64,000 bases of DNA from Elephas maximus indicus (Eukaryota; Chordata; Mammalia; Proboscidea; Elephantidae). Of this stretch, positions 33,821 to 45,495 are shown piece after piece. The stretch is from NCBI RefSeq assembly GCF_024166365.1, contig NC_064831.1, positions 30,060,768 through 30,124,767 on the forward strand, in the 5' to 3' direction. The notes under the pieces are model-generated. The model was not told the origin of the DNA, did not search any database, and worked only from the letters and a program-made list of their open reading frames with translations. Within the stretch, counting starts at the first letter, position 1. Each line of letters opens with the position of its first letter. The position numbers and the translations under genes were made by a program.

Positions 33821-34078
33821 CATTGTTAGGTACTATCCAGTCGGTTCAGACTCATAGCGACCCTGTGTACAACAGAACGCTGCCGGGTCCTGTGCCGTCC
33901 TCACACTGGTTATGCTCGAGCCTATTGTTGCAGCTACTGTGTCAACCCATCTCGTTGAAGGTCTTCCTCTTTATGCGCTGCCCCTTTACTTTACCAAGCA
34001 TGACGTCCTTCTCCAGGGACTGGTCCTTCCTGATAACGTGTCCAAAGTATGTAAGATGAAGTCTCGCCATCCTTCCTT
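33821..34078 (-). mobile_element. RTE LINE 3' end, 5'-truncated
   Basis: Reverse complement of the 3' end of the RTE element at 44.57-44.83 kb: TTGTTAGGTACTATCCAGTC, ACTCATAGCGACCCTGTG, GTCCTTCTCCAGGGACTGGT and CCAAAGTATGTAAGATG pair with CTAACAAC..., ATAGGGTCGCTATGAGTC, AGTCCCTGGAGAAGGACATC and TCTTACATACTTTGG. The two ORFs here are artefacts. Confidence 0.88.
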
Positions 34079-34084
34079 TCCTTT

Positions 34085-35195
34085 AACAATGGAAATAGGA
34101 TTCAATAATGTTAATGTCCACAACTGCTATTCAGCAGTGTGCTTGCTTGCTCTTTTTCTAGTTTCTATTGTTTCATCTTTCCTTCTAAGACTAACTTATG
34201 TGGTCTCGTCCAGAGTTTTAATGTATTCTGGATATTTTTAACCTCCCCCAAAACAAAACAAAAAACACAGAAATCTTTATTGTTTCCCTCCATTGCTCAT
34301 AAAGGATACTTAAAATTAATCTCTGAGAAAAATTTTAGCGTTCACTCCATCTCAGGAAAATATAAGCCAAAGACTTAATTAAAAACCGTTTAGAAAGGCT
34401 ATAAGTATATCCGGCAAAAAAAAGATTTATATGCAAATGTGTAAGCCAATGATATTTATGATCAAGAGGGACAAGATTCCTTTATGGGAGAAACAGCGAA
34501 CAAGCACCAAGGCCATATGCCACTCTGGATTATAGGCCTCATTTATTTTCAAAACTTTTGGAGAAGATAGTGGCCTTGCTATAAGAGGCATTAAAATGAC
34601 AACTTTCCAATTGTGAATAGAGATCAGCATTTAAGAAATGTTTCTTTTTAATTTGAGAAAGACTGTCGGAATGAACTTCTTTGAAAACAGTGATACCCTG
34701 TTTTTTGCGTGTTTACCATCAGGCTTCATGAAAACTGCACCTCCAGTGGACAGTCCAAACTTGATCTTTAGTTTGAGTGTTGCCATTAGTGTGATGTAAT
34801 ATGGAAATTTCTATTGTAATGCATTTCATTATAATTCAATTCTGGGCCCTGAAGACAATGTTTGTAGCCAGGTCCCCTCTCTTTCAGCCCCTAGAAATGT
34901 GTGTCATAACTGCCAGAAGGTCTCTTTACCTTGTGATTCTTTACTAAAAGGACAGTGATTTTCATCTATGTTTATAAACTTCTAAATGTACGCGCTGTAC
35001 ATATCCGTCCTGGTTCTTCAAATCCTTGTTAAAGACATGTCCTAAATGCTAACGTTATTAGCATCATAGCCAACAACAGATGTTATTGAGGTTTTTCTCA
35101 CTAGTCTTAACCGTTTGAGGTATTGATCGCTTCCACATATTCTGGATCATTCCTCCATTTTCCTTCACTAAAAAAGAGAAGGACATGTTAAAATA
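34085..35195. other. Intergenic near the TRIM2 end, nothing recognised
   Basis: 1.1 kb, AT-rich, no clear repeat and no gene. Could include a read-through or alternative end of TRIM2. Confidence 0.4.
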
Positions 35196-35361
35196 GGAAA
35201 TCCTGGTGGCGTAGTGGTTAAGTGCTACGGCCGCTAACCAAGAGGTCAGCAGTTCAAATCTGCCAGGTGCTCCTTGGAAACTCTATCAGGCAGTACTACT
35301 CCGTCCTATATGGTCGCTATGAATCGGAATCGACTCGACGGCAGTGGGTTTGGTTTGGGCT
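35196..35361 (+). repeat. Afrotherian SINE, type A, at the TRIM2 3' end
   Basis: Flanked by 12-bp duplications CATGTTAAAATA at 35184-35195 and 35362-35373. Head GGAAATCCTGGTGGCGTAGT, tail CGACGGCAGTGGGTTTGGTT. Its right edge lies about 48 bp beyond the candidate AATAAA, so it may overlap downstream elements of the TRIM2 poly(A) site. Confidence 0.94.
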
Positions 35362-35408
35362 CATGTTAAAATAAATAAGCATTCACCCTGAAAATGGAGA
35401 AAACAAGC

Positions 35409-35414
35409 TTTATT
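35409..35414 (-). terminator. Candidate TRIM2 poly(A) signal
   Basis: AATAAA on the minus strand, read as TTTATT on plus. It is the last such hexamer before SINE-containing intergenic DNA. A second AATAAA lies 90 bp upstream in the transcript, at 35499-35504. Confidence 0.45.
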
Positions 35415-37465
35415 ATAATGATTAGAGATTCTGTGCACGGTAAAGATATCATATGAATCTTGTTTCTCCTATGTTTCATGACAGAATTAATTTAAAGTTT
35501 TATTGTAGACTAAAGCATCCAAAATACTGTGGTACATATGTAGCTACGAACATACGAACACTTCGATGCACAGAGCTCATTTTTTTCTTTAAATAGGCAG
35601 TCAGCATTTTGAGTCATAAAAGAACAAATTAAGAGAATATATCAATGTCAGAGAGCGCAAGACTTAGTGTTCTATACACAGATGTACAAAACAGACCTAT
35701 AAAGATGGAATGTACAAAATTAAAAAAAAACAAACCAGGAAGCAAAAAACCTTCAAACACAGGAGTGAAAGGCTATAGAATTGAGAATGATAAAAGAGTT
35801 CCATTACAAGAATACACTCTGCTGATGACAGAACATTCCTGTGTCATAAAGCAAAAGCGTTTAGATTAAGGCCGTGTTGCTTTCAAAAGTTAATGGAAGT
35901 GCTGTACATTCATTAGAACAACATAGCCAATTCATTAACCTACACTAGAATATTAATAACTTTCATACATTCTCCACAAACAGACCACACAATCACCGGC
36001 ACACGATTCACCTTCAGAAAGTTTTTAAGATTAACATCATGATTTGTAGCTTACTGTCATTTCGAACAAAACAAAAAAATTATTTATTTATAACAAACAG
36101 ATCTTTAATGGGCACTTAGTTTCCTTTATGGCAATACTAGATTCTTAGTTATCAAAAATACTAAAATAATTGTAAAGTTTAAAACCCTGCAACATTTACA
36201 GAATGCAACAGTATTACGACTTTCATTTTTAAGCAAAATTAGACGTTTGCATCAAATAGCTGCAATTTTACCCAACCTGGAAGTGTCTTGTTTTTAAATT
36301 ATTAAACTAAAAACACTCCTCCCTTTGCAGAAGCTGGCAGATAGAGAGGATACTACAGAGTCCAAATGTACAAAAGGATTCTTCCCATTTGAAGTACTCT
36401 GCAGATTGCCTGACGTTTATTTGGTATTTCTTCCAATTAACTCAGGTATTACCAGAAGCATATATGTTAACCCTTGAATGCTAAGCATCCACAGATACTT
36501 GCTATTCCAGTTAACTCCGAGTTAAGACATACCCTGTATATTTACTGGCAGAAGCAAGTGTGTTCTAGTTGCATGGATCTGGAGTATCTGTTTGCCTCAA
36601 ATCTAGTGGTTAAACGAAGAGTAAATTGAAATTAAGGAAACTTGGGGACTTGTTTAGTTACTGGAGACTGAAGTTTGATCAAAATATGAGTAAAAAAAAA
36701 AAATCAAACACTACATAAAGGATTCTTATTCATGTGTTTCTGGGTGGTCAGTCAAACAACTCCCGATGGCCCATGGCCCCATGTCCAGCAGGAGAGCTCT
36801 GTATCGGGAGGAAGTCATTGTCACTGACCTTTAAATTCTAACTGGCAGTGTTTTGCCATAAGTGCCCGGGGGGAAATTTAATGAGTAATATTTCAGTGCT
36901 ACTTATCATGAATGTGTAACAGGTTCTGTACATTTGACAAAGAGGAATCAAACTATAACGGTAGCCCAGAAAAAAGCCACTTCTTTTAATATCCTTCTCA
37001 GTTTACCAGAAACCACTTTCAATAGGATATGACAAAACTTCATTTAAATCTTATCTCTTTGTATCTTATCAGCAGCACGTTTTCCCCCAAAATATGCTTA
37101 CCGAGAAATACAGTAAATGCAAATATGTATCCAAGTATGAAATGGTATCTATACTTCAACATATATGATTAAGATGTTTTATTGGAGAAAAATATTGTGT
37201 TTCCTGGAGTGTCTATAAGCACGTGTATTAGTAGCAGATGGTGGAATAGGTCTGAATCAGAGTATCTATTCTTTCATTCCAGTTTGTCCCAATATTGACA
37301 TGTAAAAAATTAATTTTGCATCTAATCTACTATTTAGATGTCCAGCCTGATACGATATGATGGCTGGTTAGTTTATAAGGTCATTTCTAAGTTCACAAAT
37401 ACAATTTAAATGTTGTGCAAAAACCTTAAACTAGTCTTAAGATCAATAGCCTGTGACAGAATCTA

Positions 37466-37671
37466 AACCCCAAACCCACTGCCGTCAAGTCAATTCCGAC
37501 TCATGTTGCCCCTAGAGGACAGAGTAGAACTGCCCTGCAGGGTTCCCAAGGCTGTAATCTTCACGGAAGCAGACTGCCACATCTTCCTCCCGCAGAGCGA
37601 CTGGTGGGCTTGAACCTCTCACCTTTAGGTTCTCAGCCATGCACTTAACCACTGTGCTACCAGGGCTCCTT
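37466..37671 (-). repeat. Afrotherian SINE, type A, inside the TRIM2 3' UTR
   Basis: Long form, same strand as TRIM2. Near-perfect duplications AGAATCTA (37458-37465) and AGAATGTA (37672-37679) flank it. Confidence 0.92.
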
Positions 37672-37834
37672 AGAATGTAAACAGGAAGCCGTTTTTACTT
37701 GTGGAAATAAACTAAAATTAATTTAACCAACTGTACAAGTTTTCTCTTAAACAGTCTAAGAACTATCAAGAGTCTAGCCTATCCTCGATGCAGAATGCTA
37801 GGAACAGGCAGAATGAAATGCCATCCCCAGAAGG

Positions 37835-37945
37835 TAAGCTCCAAGAGGGTGGAGATTTTTGTCTGTTTTATCCATTTCTTTTATAATCCCAGTGCCTAGA
37901 ACGGTGCCTGGCACCTAGTAAGCACTCAGTGGATATGAATGTTTA
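37835..37945 (+). repeat. L2/MIR-like fragment in the TRIM2 3' UTR
   Basis: AAGGTAAGCTCCAAGAGGG ... CCCAGTGCCTAGAACGGTGC ... AGTAAGCACTCAGTGGATATG, an L2-like terminus, antisense to TRIM2. Confidence 0.65.
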
Positions 37946-39887
37946 AATTCATACGCTCATTTCACTGACGTTAGGAAAGAGCTTCTTAGTTTAACATTCT
38001 AAAAATGCTATTGAATTTTATAACCTTATCAGAGACAGGCTCAAATATTTTTCAAACTCTACCTAACTAAAAAAAAAAACTAAACCTAAAAGCCAATCTT
38101 CACGAAAAAAAATTTTTTTTCAGAGGTTAGTTTGGGCATAGTAGATTTAACAAACAATTGGAAGTAGCTAGATTTTCCCTTTAAAAATTTTAAAATCCCA
38201 TAATAAGAAAATGAATTATAAATTAATAAGCAATAAACATCACATTCATATAATTATACATATGGGAAATGTTTTCTTGTAGTACAGTTCTAAGGTGCTT
38301 TCAGTGAAAAAGACCCCAAAGGCATTATCAAAAATGCCACACATGACACCCTATTTGGTAGAACTGAATAGAAAATTAAACAGTGGAAGTAGACCGTATC
38401 TTAATGGACAGTATCAATGACGGATTGACTATTCTCAAAATGCACTGAAACTTACTTCAAATTAATTTTAATTTTAAATTAAACATAAGTTGAACTTTCA
38501 TTTTCTTTTGACTTTTTTTTTTTTTTTAAAGAGCACAGAAGGCCATTTCTGACTAAAAGTCAGCCACCACCACCATTCCTGTAAAAGGGCAAAAACCGAT
38601 CTGCTTTAGGGCTTGCTCCGCTGGGCTGGCTTGAAAACGCACGGTCAAGGAATGTGCTAAAGACGGGCCAGACGACACCCCTCTGTCTTCCAGAGTGCTG
38701 CCTATTTCGATACACCAAAGATTCAGCTATGTATTTACTTAAATATATTATACATTCTACCTTACCCTAATCATGTATACATAGTCCCCTAACACCTCTA
38801 CTACTCATTAAACAATGATAAATAACCATAACATGCCCTTACCTGTAATGCTTTTGACATAACACAACTTTGGTAACACTTGCTTTCTAAGGGGAAAACC
38901 ATTCATCAATCACATGCCTTTGGTCGACACCATCAGTCCTCCAAAGGGCTACTTATGGCTCTCTGTCCTAGGATACTGGTGTCCTACTACATGTGCTGAC
39001 ATTTTGCAAGAGGTAAAGCTTTCGCTTTCACAAAGTGGAAAAGGAGAGACACATGTGAGGACATGGCACCTACAATGTGACTAACCTTTTCTTGATTACT
39101 ACATTCCAGTGCGTTCATCTGGAGTTCCTGGGGCTGTTTGTTTACCAAAAGGTAGCATGACTCTTGTAATATGCTTTTCAAAGCATTAGGAATTTCAGGT
39201 CTCCCTGAAAATGCAGTCTGTGTTCTGACGCAAGGTGAGCACGAAGAGAAGGTGAAAGAATGCACAAAAAGGATCTTTGATCTACCCCAGAAAAGTCGGG
39301 ACGTGTGCACTTGATTCTTAGGTGCTAAAGTCAAGGCCTGCCAATCCGAACTGGGAGATTTTTGTGAGACAGCCTTATTTTTTTAATGGCCAAAAAATAT
39401 GTCATGAGAGTAATAGCTACTGTGAATGTGAGGTTAGAAGACTCCCTGGGTCTTGTGACCTGGGTTAAATAAAGTATATTAACTGCAACAGATTTTGTTC
39501 TTGTTTTGTTTTTGGAAGCTCTGAGCAAAAGCCACCATTCACAGGATTAACAAATACCTTTAAATATTCTACTTTTTAAAATGTTTGTTTGATTTGGAAA
39601 ATGAGTTTTAACTACATAAATTCCTGTTCTATAAGCCATAGTTCACAGGTGTAAAACTTTGCAGGTTTTATAGATTCAGTAGAAGAGTTTGTTTTAACCC
39701 TAAAGGTGAGTTATGGAAATCAGATATGCAGTCTTAAGGAAATTGTTACATTCAGACGTAACCTTGGAAAGTCCACCAGTGAGTCCTTCTAGCACAAAAA
39801 ATCTAGTCATAATCTGGTCCCGCGCTGAGAAACCCATTCCAGTTTATAGTGCAAGACCTTTGTAAGGGGGTGTCCAGCTGCCCGCCG

Positions 39888-40040
39888 TTACTGTAAGTAT
39901 CGATAGACCTTGAAACAATGATTTCCAGAGTCTGCAACCACAACATGGCCATCTGAAGTTAGGGCCAGGCCCTGGGGACCATAGAGTGGGTCAGCAGATG
40001 TGTTGATGTAGGACAAAAATGATCCGCTTCCATCAAAAAC
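39888..40040 (-). CDS. TRIM2: TRIM2 last coding exon with stop
   Basis: Coding part of the terminal exon: acceptor ATTTTACAG, then [50 protein letters not shown] and a TAA stop. It completes the last NHL blade. The six exons together give the last 268 or so codons with no frameshift or stop, so the propeller is intact. The intron before it is 8 kb and packed with RTE, L1 and SINE insertions. The exon continues into the 3' UTR to the left. Confidence 0.96.
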   Translation of the reverse strand, partial: VFDGSGSFLSYINTSADPLYGPQGLALTSDGHVVVADSGNHCFKVYRYLQ

Positions 40041-40129
40041 CTGTAAAATACATAAAGTCAGAGTGTTACAGGAAAAAATATAGTAATATGCCAAAAGAGA
40101 AGTTAGAACACCTATTGATGTTAATATTT

Positions 40130-40492
40130 TTTGTTGTTGGCTTGCTATTGATTTTTTGTTGCTGGCTTATGACTCTGGAGAGACCCCATGTGTTACAGAA
40201 CAGAGCTGCTCCATAGGGTTTTCTTAGCTATGGCTGCTACCCAAAGGGTCGGCAGTTCGAATCCGCCAGGTGCTCTTTGGAAACTCTATGGGGCACTTCT
40301 ACCCTGTCCTATAGGGTCGCTATGAGTCAGAATCAACTCGACGGCACTGGGTTTGGTTTTTTGGGGTAGTCTTTACACAAGCAGATCGCTAGGCCTGCTT
40401 CATCTGCAGTGATGCTGGGTGGATTCCCAACGGAACCTTGTGGTCACCAGCCCAGTGCAAAGCATTTGCACCACCCAGGGACCTTTGATGCT
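40130..40492 (-). repeat. Afrotherian SINE, type B, split by a type A copy
   Basis: Left part ends CTGCTCCATAGGGTTTTCTT; right part resumes GTCTTTACACAAGCAGATCG and ends TTTGCACCACCCAGGGACC. The plus-strand copy at 40226-40366 sits between. Last intron of TRIM2, 90 bp from the final exon. Confidence 0.8.
40226..40366 (+). repeat. Afrotherian SINE, type A, nested
   Basis: TATGGCTGCTACCCAAAGGG to CACTGGGTTTGGTTTTTTGG; the first 35 or so bases of the SINE are missing. Confidence 0.88.
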
Positions 40493-40971
40493 GATGTTTT
40501 TAATATCAAAGCATGTACGCACCCGGAAGGTTTGTTTAGGTCACTATCATATACAAAATCCTCCCTCCACTTACGTTGCTTTTTTTCCTTTTCCTCTGTG
40601 CCCCATAGTCACTGACACAGAACATGCCATTGGCTGCCAGACCTTGCTAATGTTCCTACAGTCGTCATAACAAGTGTTTGGTGGGAACAGCCCCTGATGG
40701 TGCTTGAGAAATGAAGGCCCCTTATTTCTCACTGTCGGCCTTCATGTCTTCCCCTTCCATCCTCACATTCCCCTTTCATTCCCAATCACAAGGGAGAAAA
40801 ATCAGCAACCAGACCACAGAAGACTGGTCCTGATCCATAACAGACAATGAAGAAAATAGAGATTTTTTTTCTCTGTCTTTTCAGAAAGGAGTGAGTTTTT
40901 AAGAAGTCAATGGTTTAAGATGTACCTCTGGATATCAAGTTGTCTTCCTTTGGTATGTAAGCTTGTTAACC

Positions 40972-41160
40972 CAAAACCAAACCCATTGCCACTGAGCTGA
41001 TTCCGACTCACAGGGACCCTACAGGGCAGAGTAGAACTGCCCCATGGGGTTTCCAAGGTCATAATCTTTATGGAAGCAGACTGCCACGCCCTTCTCCCTC
41101 AAGGGGCAGCTGGTGGGTTCCAACCATCAACCTTTTGGTTAGCAGCCAAGCACTTAAATG
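40972..41160 (-). repeat. Afrotherian SINE, type A, long form
   Basis: CCAAAACCAAACCCATTGCC at the start; ends at GCAGCCAAGCACTTAA without the head. Confidence 0.9.
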
Positions 41161-41524
41161 AATAAACCCAGGCCTTTAAATTTCTCCTACCTTACAACAC
41201 CCACGCTGGTTTCTTTTGATCATTTTGTTTGGCCAAAAAACGGCAGAGTACCAAGGCACGTTATATGCCAAGGTCACGATATGAACAGCTTAGCATCTGT
41301 GCTGCTACACAGAACTGCTTCCTGAATTTTATCCCCTGCCTGGCTGCTATAGAAATGGAGGCTATCTGAATTGTGACCACTAGTCTAATACATTTCTTAT
41401 CAGATATAGAATGCTTCTTTTAAATGTAGGCATTTATTGGGATAACTAAGCAAGATAAATATATTGAAGAAATAAACATATTTTGTTTTACATTTATAAT
41501 CTAAATTCTTTTTCTGAGAAGGAG

Positions 41525-44500
41525 ATGCAGAGAAGAGTCAAGCAGCTAATCTTTGTTGGCCAGGCAGACACACTGACTGCAAACCGTCAACAACGATGTA
41601 CAGGTTTTTGTGTAGCTAGTGTCTGTCAGTTTGTTGTACTGTGGGGACTTGTGTGTTGCTGTGATGCTGGAAGCTATGCCACCAGTATTCAGATACTAGC
41701 AGGGTCACCCACAAAGGACAGGTTTCAGCTGAGCTTCCAGACTAAGGCAGACTAGGAAGAAGGACCCAGCAGTCTACTTCTGAAAAGCACTAGCCAGTGA
41801 AAACCTTATGAATAGCAGCGGAACCCTGTCTGATATAGTGCTGGAAGATGAGCCCCCCCAGGTTGGAAGGCACTCAAAAGATGACTGGGGAAGAGCTGCC
41901 TCCTCAAAGTAGAGTCAACCTTAATGACGTGGATGGACTAAAGCTTTCGAGACCTTCATTTGCTGATGTGGCACGACTCAAAATGAGAAGAAACAGCTGC
42001 AAACATGCATTAATAATCAGAACCTGGAACGTACTAAGTATGAATTTAGGAAAATTGGAAAACGTCAAAAATGAAATGGAATGCATAAACATTGATATCC
42101 TAGGCATTAGTGGGCTGAAATGGACTGGTATTGGCCATTTTGAATTGGACAATCATGTAGTCTACCATGCTGGGAATGACAACTCGCAGACGAATGGTGT
42201 TGCATTCATTGCCAAAAAGAATGTTTCAAGATCTATCCTGAAGTACAACGCTGTCAGTACTAGGATAATATCTATATGCCTAAAAGGAAGACCAGTTAAT
42301 ATGACTATTATTCAAATTTATGCACCAACCACTAGGGCCAAAGATGAAGAAATAGAAGATTTTTATCAGCTGCTGCAGCCTGAAATTAATCAAACACGCA
42401 ATCAAGATGCATTGATAATCACTGGTGATTGGAATGCAAAAGTTGGAAACAAAGAAGAGGGATCAGCAGTTGGAACATATGGCCTTGGTGATAGAAACAA
42501 TGCCGGAGATCGAATGATAGAATTTTGCAAGACCAACAACTTCTTCATTGCAAATACCTTCTTTCACCAACATAAACGGGCGAATATACACATGGACCTC
42601 ACCAGATGGAACACACAGAAATCAAATTGACTACATCTGTGGAAAGAGACGATGGAAAAGCTCAATATCATCAGTCAGAACAAGGCCAGGGGCTGACTGT
42701 GGAACAGACCATCAATTTCTCCTATGCAAGTTCAAGCTGAAATTGAAGAAAATCAGAGCAAGTCCACCAGAGCCAAAATATGACCTTGAGTATATCCCAC
42801 CTGAATCTAGAGACCATCTGAAGGATAGATTTGACGCACTGAACACTAGTGACTGAAGACCAGACGAGTTGTGGAGTGACATCAAGGACATCATCCATAA
42901 AGCAAGAGGTCACTGAAAAGACAGGAGAGAAAGAAAAGACCAAGACGGATGTCAGAGGAGACTCTGAAACTTGCTCTTGAGCATTGAGCAGCTAAAGCAA
43001 AAGGAAGAAATGATGAAGTAAAAGAACTGAACGGAAGATTTCAAAGGGCCTCTCGAGAAGACAAAGTGAAGTATTGTAATGACACATGCAAAGAGCTGGA
43101 GATGGAAAACCAAAGGGAAGAACACGCTCGGCGTTTCTCAAGCTGAAAGAACTGAAGAAAAAATTCAAGCCTCAAGTTGCAATAGTAAAGGATTCCATGG
43201 GGAAAATATTAAACGACGCAGCAAGCATCAAAAGAAGATGGAAGGAATACACAGAGTCATTATGCCAAAAAGAAGTAGTCGATATTCAACCATTTCAAGA
43301 GATGGCATATGATCAGGAACCAATGGTACTGAAGGAAGAAGTCCAAGCTGCTCTGAAGGCACTGTCGAAAAACAAGGCTCCAGGAATTCATAGAATATCA
43401 ATTGAGATGTTTCAACAAACAGATGCAGCCCTGGAGGTGCTCACTCATCTATGCTAAGGAATATGGAAGACAGCTTCCTGGCCAACTGACTGGAAGAGAT
43501 CCATATTTATGCCTATTCCCAAGAAAGGTGATCCAACCAAATGTGGAAATTATAGAACAATATCATTAATATCACATGCAAGCAACATTTTGCTGAAGAT
43601 CATTCAAAAACGGCTGAAGCAGTATATCGACAGGGAACTGCCAGAAATTCAGGCCTGTTTCAGAAGAGGATGTGGAACCAGGGATATCATTGCTGATCTC
43701 AGATGGATCTTGGCTGAAAGCAGAGAATACCAGAAGGATGTTTACCTGTGTTTTATGGATTATGCCAAGGCATTTGACTATGTGGATCATAACAAACTAT
43801 GGATAACACTGCGAAGAATGGGAATTCCAGAACACTTAATTGTGCTCACGAGGAACCTTTACATAGATCAAGAGTCAGTTGTTCGGACAGAACAAGGGGT
43901 TACTGATTGGTTTAAAGTCAGGAAAGGTGTGCGTCAGGGTTGTATTCTTTGACCATACCTATTTAATCTGTATGCTGAATAAATAATATGAGAAACTGGA
44001 CTATATGAACAAGAACGGGGATCAGGATTGGAGGAAGACTCATCAACAACCTGCGTTATGCAGATGATACAACCTTGCTTGCTGAAAGTGAAGAGGACTT
44101 GAAGCACTTACTAATGAAGATCAAAGACCACAGCCTTCAGTATGGATTACACCTCAACATAAGGAAAACAAAAATCCTCACAACGGAACCAATGAGCAAC
44201 ATCATGGTAAACAGAGAAAAGATTGAAGTTGTCAAGGATTTCATTTTACTTGTATCCACAACCAACAGCCATGGAAGCAGCAGTCAGGAAATCAAAAGAC
44301 GCGTTGCATTGGGCAAATCTGCTGCAAAGGACCTCTTCAAAGTGTTGAAGAGCAAAGATGTCACCCTGAAGACTAAAGTGTGCCTGACCCAAGTCATGGT
44401 ATTTTCAATCACATCATATGCATGTGAAAGCTGGACAATGAATAAGGAAGACCGAAGAAGAGTTGACGCCTTTGAATTGTGGTGTTGGCAAAGAATATTG

Positions 44501-44833
44501 AATATACCATGGACTGCCAAAAGAACGAACAAATCTGTCTTGGAAGAAGTGAGGCCAGAATGCTCCTTAGAGGCAAGGATGGTGAGACTGCGTCTTACAT
44601 ACTTTGGACATGTTGTCAGGAGGGATCAGTCCCTGGAGAAGGACATCATGCTTGGCAGAGTACAGGGTCAGCGGAAAAGAGGAAGACCCTCAATGAGGTG
44701 GACTGACACAGTGGCTGCAACAGTGAGCTCAAGCATAACAACGATTGTAAGGATGGCGCAGGACCGGGCAGAGTTTCGTTTTGTTGTGCATAGGGTCGCT
44801 ATGAGTCGGAACTGACTGGACAGCACCTAACAA
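41525..44833 (+). mobile_element. RTE-type LINE, nearly complete but broken
   Basis: A non-LTR retrotransposon with 5' leader, apurinic endonuclease, reverse transcriptase and a short 3' end. Coding starts near 41848. Endonuclease motifs: TWNVLSMN, GDWNAKVG (42427-42450), GTHRNQIDYI. RT motifs: PIPKKGDPTKCGNYRTISLI, CFMDYAKAFDYVDH, GVRQGCIL and YADD at 44057-44068. The frame is broken by a shift near 42580 and stops near 42854, 43455, 43950 and 43979, so it is not active. I recall such elements in Afrotheria as relatives of BovB, which is thought to have moved between species. It lies in the last TRIM2 intron, opposite to the gene. Confidence 0.9.
41848..44818 (+). pseudogene. RTE endonuclease-reverse transcriptase ORF, broken
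   Basis: Open pieces 41848-42630 (endonuclease), 42548-42856 (endonuclease end), 43086-43457 (linker, fingers), 43509-43952 (RT palm) and 44075-44815 (RT end, thumb and C-terminal part). Codons for the RT YADD and the endonuclease GDWN are intact. The C-terminal HVVRRD and RWTDTV parts are shared with related elements. Five or more lesions separate the pieces. Confidence 0.88.
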
Positions 44834-44851
44834 CAACATAAGTTTTCATTT

Positions 44852-45019
44852 GGAAGCCCTGGTGGTGTAGTGGTTAAGGGCTACGGCTGCTAACAAAAAG
44901 GTCGGCAGTTCTAATCCACAGGTGCTCCTTGGAAACCATATGGGGCAGTTCCACCCTGTCCTATAGGGTCGCTGTGAGTTGGAATCGACTCAATGGCAAT
45001 GGGTTTGGTTTTTTTTTTT
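44852..45019 (+). repeat. Afrotherian SINE, type A
   Basis: Flanked by 12-bp duplications AAGTTTTCATTT at 44840-44851 and 45020-45031, starting 7 bp past the RTE end. Confidence 0.95.
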
Positions 45020-45289
45020 AAGTTTTCATTTTTCTAGGATAAATGCCCAAGAGTGCAACTGCTGGATTGTATAATAGATATATGTTTAGTTTTTAAGAAT
45101 CTGCCAAACTATTTTCCAGACCGATTTTACTATTTTACATTTCCACCAGCAATGAATAAGAGATCTAGTTCCTTGAAATCTATGTTAGCATTTGGAATTA
45201 CTATTGTTTTTATAATTCAGTTATCCTAATAAATATGTAGTAATATCTCATTGTGGTCTTAATTTGCATTTCCCTAATGTCTAGTCAAT

Positions 45290-45495
45290 GAGCCCTGGTG
45301 GTGCAGCGGTTAAGCACTTGGCTGCTAACCAAAATGTCAGCAATTCAAACCCAGTGGCCACTCCATGGGAGAAAGATGTGGCAGTCTGTTTCCATAAAGA
45401 TTTACAGCCTTGGAAACCCTGTGGAGCAGTTCTACTCTGTCCTATAGGGTTGCTATGAGTCAGAATGGACTCGTTGGCATTGGGTTTGGTTTTGG
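45290..45495 (+). repeat. Afrotherian SINE, type A, long form
   Basis: GAGCCCTGGTGGTGCAGCGG to GGCATTGGGTTTGGTTTT, with AGATGTGGCAGTCTG in the middle. Inserted in the L1. Confidence 0.92.

Larger units (their letters stand above)
35390..39887 (-). other. TRIM2: Probable TRIM2 3' UTR
   Basis: After the TRIM2 stop the minus strand runs 4.5 kb with few repeats (one SINE at 37.47-37.67 kb, one L2-like piece near 37.9 kb), AT-rich and unlike the repeat-dense DNA on either side. Human TRIM2 mRNA, as I recall, also has a 3' UTR of several kb. An AATAAA at 35409-35414 would end it. No convincing ORF lies in it; the 74-codon plus-strand ORF at 35.6 kb has no recognisable features. The extent is inferred, and other AATAAA copies (35499-35504, near 36.08 kb) could give shorter forms. 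Confidence 0.6.

Noticed and set aside
33823-34241. Two overlapping plus-strand ORFs resembling a small hydrophobic protein
   Set aside because: The DNA is the reverse complement of the RTE 3' end, so these are antisense artefacts.
35645-35869. 74-codon K-rich ORF on plus within the TRIM2 3' UTR
   Set aside because: Antisense to the UTR, low-complexity, AT-rich; likely chance.
41483-41755. 90-codon ORF before the RTE coding region, considered as a separate ORF1
   Set aside because: The translation has no nucleic-acid-binding motif, and the DNA appears to be the RTE 5' leader; RTE elements usually have no or a very short ORF1.
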